In this document: positions 45,493 through 55,464 of the stretch, piece by piece
Numbering within the stretch: the first letter of the stretch is position 1
Layout: each line of letters begins with the position of its first letter
Assembly: GCA_016648135.1 (NCBI GenBank)
Contig: JADDOH010001516.1
Span: 248,001 to 312,000, forward strand
Reading direction: 5' to 3'
DNA length: 64,000 nt
DNA from: Agrypnia vestita
Lineage: Eukaryota; Arthropoda; Insecta; Trichoptera; Phryganeidae
Made by a program: the position numbers and the translations under genes
The notes under the pieces: model-generated
Database searches by the model: none
What the model saw: only the letters and a program-made list of their open reading frames with translations
What the model was told of the DNA's origin: nothing

Positions 45493-45790
45493 TTTTACTC
45501 CCTTTATCTTGCCGGCTTGCCGTCGAAAAAACTTTGGATCGATTTTTAACCCTTTTCCCGTGATCCAATCGAGCTGAAGCTTTGCAAGCAGACTCGTGGC
45601 GACGATCAAGAAGACCTATAGAACTTTCGTTAAAAAAATGAATAATTATAGTATAACTTTGGATTTTTCAAATTTTTAATGTTTTATTCATACAAGTTGT
45701 ATGGATATTTCAACGCATATGGTGGACGCGAAACCCAAAAATAAGAAAGGGAGTATTTTAAAAACTTGGTTTTTATGGGTTACTTTTTTT
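45493..45790 (-). repeat. ACTCCCTTT-ended element, copy D, inverted
   Basis: It runs from ACTCCCTTT, GCCGGCTTGCCGTCGAAAAA and GCAGACTCGTGGCGACGATC to AAAGGGAGT and CTTGGTTTTTATGGGTTA: the reverse complement of copy A. Confidence 0.75.
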
Positions 45791-45794
45791 ACTT

Positions 45795-46425
45795 TTGTTA
45801 GTATACGGGATGTTCGTTCCAGCCTCGGGATAAGAGACTGACCAATGTCTACACGACTCTCAAATCGACGATTTAAACACCACATTTGCCGATGAATTTA
45901 ATAGACCGTTCTTTTATCGTTCGAAATAAGGATTAGTAAAACACAAAATGGAATTATAAATTGAGCGACCAAAGGGAAAATTCTTAAAAAATAGTGAACA
46001 AAAGGAATAAAGATTATAAAACTGGCACGAAGTTACGTATTATCCGGATATATAACCTGATTTAAAAATGTTTAAATGCTTTCTGACCAACTGATTCGAA
46101 AAATTACTAAAAAATGCTCTTGGTTTTCTGAGAATCTTATCTTTTATCCCTTCTGGACATTTATTTTTTCAAAACAAAATATAAAATTACAAATATCATG
46201 TGCGTTCCAAACATTTCTTCATTCAAACTTTTCAATAATTAAAATATAAATTGGCGAGTTCTTACTCACATAAAATAATAAAGAAAAACACAATTTTATT
46301 CAATAAATAAACAAGTAGGTACATAATACAAAATCAGTTTCAATTTAGAAGATATTTTCATTAAATACAGCATTTGCCAAATCCGCTTAAGAATAAAATA
46401 TTTTGGAGGAAATAGGTACATATTG
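45795..46425. other. Unassigned AT-rich DNA
   Basis: Nothing recognised. Confidence 0.45.
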
Positions 46426-46429
46426 TAAC

Positions 46430-46625
46430 AGAGTTAGTCCACAATACTTTACAGGTGGATTCCTGCCTTGATTATGAATCGAAAATGTTCAAGCAACCAT
46501 GGCCAAATATCAATAGTTAAGGAGATATGCGACATCAAAGTTTGCATTTTTTTTCAATATTCCTGACCTATTTTTGGAAAAACGTTAGACTATTATTACA
46601 GTAACTAATATAAATGAACCCAAAT
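46430..46625. repeat. Foldback family 1, partial arm
   Basis: AGTTAGTCCACAATACTTTA, CAAGCAACCATGGCC, AGATATGCGACATCAAAG and ACGTTAGACTATTATTACAG in family order. Confidence 0.65.
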
Positions 46626-46629
46626 TTTC

Positions 46630-48055
46630 GTAAAAATGAGAAGATGAGTTTGCTGTAATAATACTATAATAATAAATAAATACGCTGCCTGGATCTTATA
46701 TTACAAGATATGTAGTGCAGACAATAATATGAAAATTATCTTCCGTATTCCCTATCAACAACACGTTATTCGCAAGGCAAAAATATTTTTGAAAAGTTCT
46801 TCTAATAAATTTCGACGCATGACTAAGATCTAAACCCCGACGACGAAACGGACGGATTGAAAATAAATCATTGAGTTGTTTTTCACAGACAAGAATACAA
46901 GGCTTGGGTCTTCTGGTTTGTATTTTCTGCATATGTAATATTTTTACGAACACAAACTAATTTTAATGCAAATCAGGGATTTATTACTCCAAATTATACA
47001 CCTAGCGACAGTTTTGAAAATATTTAACCGCATGGAATGTAAACCGAAAAAAATCGAAAAAAGAACATTCAAAACTTTGAAGCTCAGTAGCTCATCTCGA
47101 TACCTTATGGGAGATCATGAAGTACTTGTATGAAACTTGAAGAGACTTGTATGAAACAACAGTAGATAGAAAACGGCTGACATTTTAAATAAATGTTTGT
47201 TTTATTAAATGAGCTAAGTAAAATTTCTCAGATTCCTTCAGATTCCTCAGTTTCTTAATTTATTTCGGATTTCATTTTAATTACTTTGACTTTTTGATAT
47301 CCGTAAAAAGTTAAAAATAGTCTTTTAAAACCGTGTTTTTTGTGTGTAATATTTTTTTCCCTCGATTTTATTTTTTGAAATATTGAATGTCCACAGTAAA
47401 AACATTTTTATTTTAAGTAATGAGTTTCTCGGAATTGATTAGAACAGTAATTTAGGTAATTATCTAAATTTGATTTTAATGGAGTAGTCTGAAGCAATGA
47501 ATCTGTACAGAGAATTAATTAATTGTAGCAACTAAAAATTGTCAGTGTCTACGAGAGTCATTGGTTGCTAATGTAATTATGTACGGAGAGGGGCATAATG
47601 GGGTAGCGGGCTGCAGTCGTTTGCTATAAAATAATGGTGACAAAGCAACTGAGTTTTAGCCAGCACATCTCCGGATTGTTGCATTTTCCGCTAAGTCTCA
47701 CGGCGTCAAAACCATAGATTATTTATTTATTTGTTCGTCCATTTAATAAATAAATTTTTGTTTTGTTTTGTTTTGTTATATAACAAGCGGTCATTAAGCT
47801 TTTAAATATATATATATACAAAACAATAAACAATAGATTAACATAAAAAAGTAAAATGAAGGAAAATGCTGGTTTGGAGAATATATAGAAAAACAGAATA
47901 TAGTGTAAAATTACAAAGTACATAATTAGTATATAAAAAGTTTTATTAAAAATAGGTCTGTAGTTCAAACAAAATTAGCTAGTATATCCCAATAATCATA
48001 ATTTATAAAAGCCTTTTCAATAATTATAAATTACTTCTTAAAAAGAGCAAAATGA
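46630..48055. other. Unassigned; possible LINE tail at 47715-47770
   Basis: TTATTTATTTATTTGTTCG with AAGCGGTCATTAAGCTTTTA is loosely like LINE 3' UTRs elsewhere in the window. 47480-47710 is balanced, single-copy-looking DNA. The minus frame 46696-46953 has no motif. Confidence 0.35.
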
Positions 48056-48059
48056 TTTT

Positions 48060-48310
48060 CTGGTGACATTATTAATATGATTAATAAACATATACTTTGT
48101 TTTCACCACTTACATATTGAAAATATCTACTTGTTTCAGGGCCAATATTCCTAGGTCAAGATACATTGTATATTAACAAATTAAAAATCAAAAACCGATT
48201 TTTCCTTAATTCCTTAGTAATCCTGACAAAGGGATCACTGGCCCTGAAATAGGTTGATATTTTAAATATATAAGTGGTGAAAACAAAGTACATTTTTATT
48301 AATTATATAT
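48060..48310. repeat. Palindromic element with two opposed hammerhead-like motifs
   Basis: Outer arms (ATACTTTGTTTTCACCACTT / AAGTGGTGAAAACAAAGTAC) are inverted. The minus-strand arm has GAAAC (48133-48137) with CTTGACC in place of the core. The plus-strand arm holds the better motif at 48220-48258. Confidence 0.75.
48220..48258 (+). ncRNA. Hammerhead ribozyme relic, one core change
   Basis: ATC, then CTGACAA (48223-48229), stem II AGGG/CCCT (48230-48233 with 48242-48245), GAAA (48246-48249), GTT (48253-48255) and GAT closing stem I. CTGACAA differs from CTGACGA by a G-to-A step at a CpG, and stem III has T instead of C. Probably inactive. Confidence 0.5.
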
Positions 48311-48495
48311 CTATAAATTAATTTAAAAATTATAAAAATAAGTAACGCTGCATTTCAGTGTTACAAAGCTCTTTAGACAATTATAAATTAAGATCAAATG
48401 TACGAGGTATCCGTATGTAGGTACTCGACGTTCCATCAGTCATCGTAACAAAATTCGTAGTTCGGACATCGTTATTAGAGTACATCACATAAAGT

Positions 48496-48996
48496 CTTCT
48501 TCTTCTTTTTCCTCAGCCTTTTCCCTCTACTGCTGGATGTAGGCCTCTACCATTTTCCTCTACTCATCTCTGTTTCTCCCTCCTCGCATTCAGGTTCTTC
48601 CTGCTTGCCGGATTATGTCATCAGACCACCTTTTGGGAGGTCATCCGACGCTTCTGTTTTTCGTCCAAGGCCTCCACTTTAGGATTCTGGGTGACCATCT
48701 AGTATCCCCCTGTCGAGCAATATGGTCCATAATATCGGCAACTTTTGCTCGGCGTCTTATTTCTTCATTTCTGATTTTATCTCTAACGCTCACGCCGAGC
48801 ATCTGCCTTTCCATAGCCCGCTGTGTACACTTTAATTTGTGTATGCTTTTTTTGTTAGTGTTGCTGTTTCTAGGCCATATGTCAACATCGGAAGGATACA
48901 TGTATCGAACATTTTTCTTTTCAGGCATACTGGGATTTCTTTATTTTCAAACGAGTGTTTCAATTTACCAAATGCTGCTCAGCCCAGACCACATAA
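48496..48996 (-). pseudogene. Non-LTR retrotransposon RT C-terminus with target-site duplication
   Basis: Same family as 22650-23182: RAMERQMLGVSVRDKIRNEE, IRRRAKVADIMDHIA and RILKWRPWTKNRSVG are readable, with a deletion of about 30 bp removing the KLKWQWAGH segment. TCACATAAAGT at 48485-48495 and 48997-49007 is an 11-bp duplication. The tail is (GAAGAA)n-like on the minus strand. The 5' end (GTCTGGGCTGAGCAGCATTT) coincides almost exactly with that of the 22.6-kb copy. Inactive. Confidence 0.85.
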
Positions 48997-49009
48997 TCAC
49001 ATAAAGTAA

Positions 49010-49355
49010 AACAAATTAAATTGTAGGAAGAAAATTGCTAATCAATGAACCCTTGTAATGATGTAGGTAGGTATATCAACTGAAAAAATGTTTTTTCTAT
49101 CCACTTTATAGGACTACACATCTATGTGGCTGTGTTTACGCGATTCGTAGATGTTCAAAGTTGAGAATGTATATGTATTTCGAGTCGCTCCGTATGCACG
49201 CCTTGTAATGTGTATTACGACTTACGACTATGTTCTAAAATACTAGACTAATTTATTTTCTGAAGTGCTGTATTCGGCTAGAAACAAAAAGTCCAAAGCT
49301 TTTTGACTCTAGAACACAAGGGATGCGGAGCATCCAAAGCATGTATGAAGCGACC
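49010..49355. other. Unassigned
   Basis: No gene or repeat recognised. Confidence 0.4.
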
Positions 49356-49359
49356 GCGC

Positions 49360-49450
49360 CTTATACCCATTTCTCATTTTTTTTATTTTCATCTATTAAG
49401 TATTGGGATAAAGATCTGACATCCCAATATTGTTATTTTCAGAATAGCAC
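49360..49450. repeat. Half copy of the nested palindrome family
   Basis: ATCTATTAAGTATTGGGATA, AAGATCTGACATC and ATTGTTATTTTCAGAATAG match the right arm of 35090-35605. Confidence 0.7.
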
Positions 49451-49454
49451 AGAA

Positions 49455-50060
49455 TTTGGACAGATCGAAATGCAACGTCTGAAACTGAAAGGTCGGTAAG
49501 ATATAGCCATAGCAAACACTGACATCCGAAATTATTTCACGATCTTTTGACAATTAATATATCAAGCCGAATTAAATACCAAGTATTCTGTGCAAGTCAT
49601 TGGTGTGCATACTTCAGAGTGGATATTCCCGTCCATTCTGAAGATAAAGATACAACGTAACAATCATGCCTTATCCGCTAAGAATGTTATATAACATTGT
49701 ACGCTTCGTCAATTGTGACGTTTGACAGATGTTTAGACATTTCATGTAGAATCTTTGCGCGTACGTCTCGTCGCTTTTTATCTTATTATTTAATTTAACA
49801 AGTGAAAATATTGTACGATAATTCCAGCATACGTTGTAAGAAAATAATTATTCTTTCATGTTGTGTGCAGAAAATATTTCTATAGCCTATATTTGAAGAG
49901 TATAAGTATGTGCGAAGTAACATCCTAATGAAATAATTTTGGGTATGCTTTGCCATAACACTTTAGAGAATAAAAAAGTGTACTTTCAATATATATTTAT
50001 AATTATTTATTTATTTAAAATAGTTTGTTAGTATGGTGTGTGTCTCAAACCTTAGATACA
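49455..50060. other. Unassigned
   Basis: 49680-49790 (TAACATTGTACGCTTCGTC, TTGACAGATG) resembles 5170-5260 (TAACATTATAACTTCGTCG, GACAGATGTC), so a short shared repeat may be present. Otherwise AT-rich. Confidence 0.4.
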
Positions 50061-50065
50061 AATGG

Positions 50066-50378
50066 CCGTATTGTGAACTAAGCAACATAAGCTATTTCTG
50101 TATCTTGATAGTTATTGTGTAACATTGTAATGCCACCAATGTTGACGTTTTAAGTTTCACAAGTTTGAAATTAATTAATTGAATCAATTAGAAAGCTCAT
50201 TATTCATAATTGTGAATAAATTAGCATTTATTTACGTTTTAGAGCTTTCTGATCTGACTGAATTCATTAATTTCAAATCTGTCAAACTTTAAACGTAAAA
50301 ATTTGGCGACATTACAATGTTACATAAATCTGTCAACATGCAGAAATAGCAATATTGCTTAGTTCAGAATACGGACGA
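50066..50378. repeat. Hairpin MITE family 3, intact copy
   Basis: Ends GTGAACTAAGCAACATAAGC and AATATTGCTTAGTTCAGAAT are inverted, with TTTCTGTATCTTGATAG/CTGTCAACATGCAGAAA and AATGCCACCAATG/TTTGGCGACATT inner arms. About 310 bp, non-coding. Confidence 0.8.
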
Positions 50379-50384
50379 ATGTAA

Positions 50385-50875
50385 TATCATTTTTTTGATA
50401 ATGAATATGTAAATAAAATTGAGTACTGCCACCTAGCGACATTTGCTTAAACTTTTTTCGTAATCTGAGACCGGCAATAATATACGGGTTTGTCATTTTC
50501 TCAAAACTATTTCAACCCATATTATGATGTTGTATAGTTACTTAGTGCCTTGTGTGGTGAGATCTTCTTGAACTTACATTATTAAATACTTTTGAAAGCC
50601 TTAATTGGGAAATAAGCATAATAATGTATAATGCGGCTTCCATAAATGACGTCATAGCGTTTTCGTCTCTCCCTTGTCACACCATGTCAGATCCCCCTTT
50701 CCCCGTGCATCAAGTCACCAAACCAAAATTATTTTGATATAACTTCAATAAATTAAAATACATTAGGCTTCAGATTCGTGATGTCACCATCCTTTCAATT
50801 CCTAAACATTGATTTTTTTTATCTCACAAAAAGATTTAATTTTCTCACAGTTTCGAGAACTGATTGGAAAACACG
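50385..50875. other. Unassigned
   Basis: No gene recognised. Confidence 0.4.
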
Positions 50876-50877
50876 TA

Positions 50878-51267
50878 TTTCGTCATAATCGTAGAACAAC
50901 GACGCATGTGATTTTTCTCAAGTTTGCAGGAGAGCAGTTTGAAGTTTTATTTACATAAAGACATTTTATGTCATAGCTCGATAACTACAAAAGATTTTCC
51001 TTTGAAACGTGGGTTAGTTACTTAAAGTGGATACCTTTAAAACCTCAAATATAGTCAGCGCAGTACAACGACGTTTTTACACATGCTGCATTGTTCTACG
51101 ATCGCAAATCAAATTATACCGACTTCGTATAACGACGGCTAAAATAATGAGAAAAAATACACTTTTTATATACCGTTAGATGGCCTCTTTTTTTCACTTT
51201 TTAACGATCCAAAAAAGTCAATATGGAACTTTTTGAACATCCGTCATTGTTCTACGATCATGACGAT
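50878..51267. repeat. TIR-bounded non-autonomous element, about 390 bp
   Basis: The left terminus CGTCATAATCGTAGAACAAC, then GACGCATGT, and right terminus ACATCCGTCATTGTTCTACG, then ATCATGACG, are inverted repeats of about 29 bp. TGTTCTACGATCG recurs internally at 51097. No coding capacity; superfamily not assigned. Confidence 0.65.
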
Positions 51268-51269
51268 TT

Positions 51270-51680
51270 ATGATAGGTGTAATTTTGGGTAATTTCTTAA
51301 AGAATTTTATTTGTTTTAAATATGGTTCATGTAAGTAAAACACAATTTGAAGCATACACAAGGATAATAATTCTGATGCGTTATACATATAGGTAGGTAG
51401 GTAGGTTCGTCCGTCGACGGACAGACGGACAGACAACGAAAATTTTAAGTTTGATCGTCCGTATTCCGAAAATAACACGATTATTATTTGGTGATTGTTA
51501 CCCCAACACCAAAAAATAGAGAAACGTTAAGACATCCGTCAAATATCAATATTTTTATTATTGTGACGAAAATATCGACTTTAAATTAATATTTGTACTT
51601 CTTGGGCGATGAAATTAGGTATTAGTAGATTTGTGTGAAACAAACTGATTACTGTGCTACAAACTTTTAAAATAATATCA
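51270..51680. other. Unassigned
   Basis: It includes a (GTAGGTAG) and (ACGGACAG) tract at 51390-51436. No gene. Confidence 0.4.
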
Positions 51681-51684
51681 CTAC

Positions 51685-51876
51685 TTTTTTTTTTTTTTAA
51701 TAGAGATGTGAACACGGAATACGTGTCACATCAATATTTTTACTATTTTCAAACTAAGCTAAACGCTTGTGCTATGAAAATAGGACTAACTTGCTAGTCT
51801 GGAGTGAGGTTCGAACCCGCGACCTTTGGATCACGAGGCGAGTGTCCTAACCACAAGACCAACAAGCTACTCAGTT
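51685..51876 (-). mobile_element. SINE with tRNA-His-like head
   Basis: On the minus strand: TTGTTGGTCTTGTGGTTAGG (A box), ACTCGCCTCGTGATCCAAAG (anticodon arm with GTG), GTCGCGGGTTCGAACCTC (B box), a body of about 100 bp and poly(A) at 51685-51698. Apparently full length. A head-less copy lies at 18281-18375. Confidence 0.8.
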
Positions 51877-51879
51877 ACT

Positions 51880-52790
51880 TATTTGATATAATATTTATCA
51901 AAAACTTATATTTTAGACAAACTCCAGATTGACTGGTAAAATGATTTATAAATATCGCTTCGACATCAAATAAACGGGCCTTTTTAATAACACCCAGAAA
52001 TTGTGGAGGTTCGACATTGCGATCCATGTAGGTACGTATTTATGTGTAACAAAATATTGACATACCTATTTTAATTTAAAATGGTTTATAAGTCATTTCT
52101 GCTGAAATTTTGGTGTTGAAAAAGAATATTGCACCATGGTATCTGTAGACTTAAAAACACAGGCTGAAATTTCTCGTTCCTGTCTTAAAATCCCCAATCA
52201 AAAATAATTGTCATTAATAATAATCCCCTCAATCAGTAATTAGACCACGTAGATTTTCTCGTATAAAATTGCAAAAGGCGTAACTGTAAATTAATTAAGT
52301 AATTACACGGGCATTTAAGGGTTGGGGTAGTAATTTCCGAATAAAGCGGACTGTCGTAATCTACGTATTGTCTATTTTTGAGTTTTGGGGAAGCAATCAC
52401 GATAATAACAATCTCGCGATTATTTTCATAATACGGCAGTATATTATGTGTGTTTAATATATTTTACCCGACTATCTAAAAGCAATTCTACAAATCTGTT
52501 GATAATGCGTTTAATTAAATATATCAAATCTCGAGAAAATTAATCTCCATCTCATTCGTTAATCGATGATATCTCGCACACTAATTAAGGTTTCGCACAA
52601 ATCATTATCATTTTCAAAATGTATTGCACTAATTTTTTTTTTCTTACAACCTTTATTTAGTCTAGATACATCGTCCCTTTATAGGTAGAACTCACTAAGT
52701 AACATTGGAGTAGTTTTGAGATAATGAGGTTTAAACATTCAACATATGATATTAAAATTATTGAAAATATTCAAATTATGAGTTTTATCA
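51880..52790. other. Unassigned single-copy-looking DNA
   Basis: 52190-52620 has several TAATTA/TTAATTAAGTAATTA homeodomain-type sites and no recognised repeat. Regulatory DNA is possible but unproven. Confidence 0.3.
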
Positions 52791-52794
52791 TTAA

Positions 52795-52825
52795 TTGAAG
52801 GCGTCCCTATAAAAAGGGTCTATAT
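52795..52825 (+). repeat. 31-bp perfect inverted partner of 54973-55003
   Basis: The sequence TTGAAGGCGTCCCTATAAAA, then AGGGTCTATAT, is the exact reverse complement of 54973-55003, 2.15 kb away. The right copy is LINE coding sequence, so this is either an inverted LINE scrap or the end of a larger inverted-repeat structure. Confidence 0.9.
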
Positions 52826-52844
52826 GCAAAAACAAAATTTGCAA

Positions 52845-53055
52845 AAACAAGGGGAGAGAAAAAATACTTTGTGAAATTCTTCCTTCCTGGGTTTCGATCC
52901 GTGTGATTGGTTTGCAGCAAAGCACATCTCCTTCTCCATTCTGCTCGGTCTCCGGCGATCCTCTTTAGCTCTGTGTAGGAGGCACAATTCATATCTTGGC
53001 ACACTTGCTCAAGATATTCACGGCGAGGGCGACCTCTGACAATCTTTCCCTCTAC
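52845..53055 (-). pseudogene. RTE-like LINE C-terminal fragment
   Basis: Minus-strand reading: GKIVRGRPRREYLEQVCQDM, then NCASYTELKRIAGDRAEWRR, RCALLQTNHTDRN. GRPRR plus YxELKRxAxDRxxWR is the C-terminus of RTE-like reverse transcriptases. The frame is open for 60 residues. Upstream domains are missing; 3' end near 52845. Confidence 0.75.
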
Positions 53056-53159
53056 CTTTCCCCTACCACTGTGAAATAAATAACCAGAATCTCCGATTTT
53101 TTCATTTTCTAAAATTCACTTGCCTTTTATTTATGTTTTCTTTGTTTTTCATGTTATTA

Positions 53160-53510
53160 AGCAACTCAGTGACATCTTGGAACTTTCGGCATCCGTCATA
53201 TTTGTTACTATCAGATGAATATAGAGGAATATAGACTCTTTTTCCACGTTAACTTTGTAACTTTTGAGGTCAAATTTCGAGTTAAAATCATGGAAAATAG
53301 ATACCGCACATGGCAATGATATAATAAACTGTAGACACGTTCCAAGCGTGAAATCTTGGCAACTCAAAATGAAGGTAATTGCTTTCTTAGCATTCGTTAT
53401 CGAACGGATGCTGCGCCGAAAAAAGTCCCGGGGAAAAAGGAACATAGTATCGTACACTATTGTAAGAATGAGTATGATATTTTAGTCACCTTGCTACAAA
53501 TTACCTGATG
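53160..53510 (-). repeat. Dispersed repeat, copy 2
   Basis: Reverse complement of 28320-28630, with CAAGCGTGAAATCTTGGC, GCATTCGTTATCGAACGG, CCCGGGGAAAAAGGAACA and GTAAGAATGAGTATG in mirrored order. Confidence 0.65.
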
Positions 53511-53597
53511 TTTCTGTCTACACGCAGAGCGTTTGTGAAATAGTGTGCCGTGATTTGTTGTCTCTTTCAATGCAATATTTGCTACATAGCTAGTATG

Positions 53598-53727
53598 CAA
53601 GGGCGGATCCAGGGAGACACATAATCGTGGTCAAGTCACAAGAAATTATAATTTAGGGCTGGGTCCAGGTCCACCAGCCCAGGGGAGGGTCAGACTCCTA
53701 TGACCCCCCCCCCTGGATCCGCCCTTG
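53598..53727. mobile_element. hAT-like MITE, 130 bp
   Basis: Inverted ends CAAGGGCGGATCCAGGG and CCCTGGATCCGCCCTTG are flanked by CTAGTATG (53590-53597) and CTAGTATA (53728-53735), an 8-bp duplication with one change. Non-coding. Confidence 0.85.
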
Positions 53728-53849
53728 CTAGTATAGAATAACTATATATATGTGTCTACTATATATATTACAATACGTCAATGGCACATGGTGCATACTG
53801 TTATATAGATCATTTTAAAATAATAAAATCACTCTGTGACCTCATGTAC

Positions 53850-54995
53850 TATATTTATTTATTTTATTTATTTATTTATTTAACGCCCTTATGGGCTTTT
53901 ACAATATACAGAATATTTTTTTTAAAAAATAACATAAGACAGTTAAAATAATAATACAGTTAAAAGTTACAATAATAATAGTTAAAAGGTAATAATAATA
54001 ATAATACAAAAAACATAAAAACATAAGATAAAATAATAATAAAGTTAAAGGTACAAATAATAATAGTTAAAGGTAAAATAGAAAGATTTATTGTCCATTT
54101 CCATTTCGTTGGGATGTAAACAATTGTATCAGCTTTGTCCTATAAACAGTTATACTATCAGCAAGAATGTCAGCCGCCTCTGCATGCCCATTCCCTAATG
54201 AGTGTAATCTGGGAATTACAGAGTTTGCTAATGCATTAGTTCTGATACTTCCACTATAATAGAACAATGCACTGTGTCTTGATGACCTCGATGGAGCATA
54301 TAAGTCGATCAGACTAATAATCTGGGGGCAATCAATCAAACTATTTACGATCCTATAAAGAAATATTAGGTCTGTTACAGTACGTCTCACAGACAAGTTT
54401 AAAAGTTGTAAATAACTAAGGAGATATTCATAATTGATATCTTCCAAGCGTATATTTAATTTGTAATTAATAAATCTTAAAAATTTTTTTTGGACTCGTT
54501 CAATTGCCGTTGAATGATTAACATAGTGAGGCGACCAAATGATCGAGTTATATTCAACCTGAGGTCTGACAAGAGAAGTGTAGAGGACTTTATAAGTGCG
54601 CAGGTCTGTAAAGTTTTGTGCAGTTCTTAAAACAAATCCCAACATTTTGAGACCTTTATTAGTTATCAAGTCAATGTGGGGAATGAATGATAATTTAGCA
54701 TCAAAAATTACTCTCAGATCACTTATCTCCTCAACTGATACAAGGTTTACATCATTAATTTTGTAGGTGAATTTAATAGGAATCTTTTTTTTTTTAAAGG
54801 AATAGATTGGCACTTGGAGATATTTAGATAAAGTTGATTGTTGGTACACCATTTGAACAGGGAATCCAAATTTGTTTGTAGTTTCATACAATCGGACATA
54901 CTTTTCTCTGATCTAAATATTTTCAAGTCATCGGCAAATATCAGAAATTGTACATCATCAAAAATGTCAGCAATATAGACCCTTTTTATAGGGAC
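53850..54995 (-). pseudogene. Non-LTR retrotransposon reverse transcriptase with FADD box
   Basis: Upstream of the annotated frame the minus strand reads YIADIFDDVQFLIFADDLKI, containing the FADD catalytic box near 54917-54928, then CTNNQLYLNISKC. A frameshift at the T10 run near 54786-54796 joins this to the long frame (54088-54891): KINDVNLVSVEEISDLRVIF, KGLKMLGFVLRTAQNF, VRPQVEYNSIIWSPHYVNHS, IERVQKKFLRFINY, RSSRHSALFYYSG, ending SQRNGNGQ. Palm, thumb and C-terminus of a Jockey-like LINE are thus present; fingers and endonuclease are missing. The 3' UTR has TTTATTTAACGCCCTTATGG (53870-53895) and (TAATAA)n. One of the best-preserved LINEs here. Confidence 0.85.
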
Positions 54996-55003
54996 GCCTT
55001 CAA
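54973..55003 (+). repeat. 31-bp perfect inverted partner of 52795-52825
   Basis: ATATAGACCCTTTTTATAGG, then GACGCCTTCAA, spans the 5' end of the recognisable LINE coding region. Confidence 0.9.
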
Positions 55004-55004
55004 A

Positions 55005-55410
55005 TAACTATAAATAGACACGGAATACTCAGTTACTGATTTTTAACTGGAATAGAGATGGAAAAAAATATAAATGTTTGTATTCATAACTCATTTAGAC
55101 CGATGTACCTATCTATACTTCAATGTGATTATTATTATTTTTTATTTAATATATGGTACAAATACAATTCTTGTATATTTACGTATCAAATTGACATTTT
55201 TTAAAATACTTCATAATTTATAGTCACGTGGACCTCATGAGTGAAGATATCTATCTCTGTATATCTATATCTCTCTATTTTTTATTACAATAAGTATACG
55301 TGATGAGACCTTTTACTAATAATATATTATTTAATTTCAGATTTTCACCAAATTTAATGTAGTTCATAATTAATAAGCACGAAGGTAATGTGTACCTAAC
55401 TCTACATTAT
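55005..55410. other. AT-rich, unassigned
   Basis: Nothing recognised. Confidence 0.45.
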
Positions 55411-55412
55411 GC

Positions 55413-55458
55413 GCACACAGTGCATAATGTACATGCTAGTAAATTATGCACTGTGTGC
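55413..55458. repeat. Perfect 16-bp hairpin
   Basis: GCACACAGTGCATAAT and ATTATGCACTGTGTGC, 14-nt loop. Confidence 0.95.
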
Positions 55459-55464
55459 ACTTCC

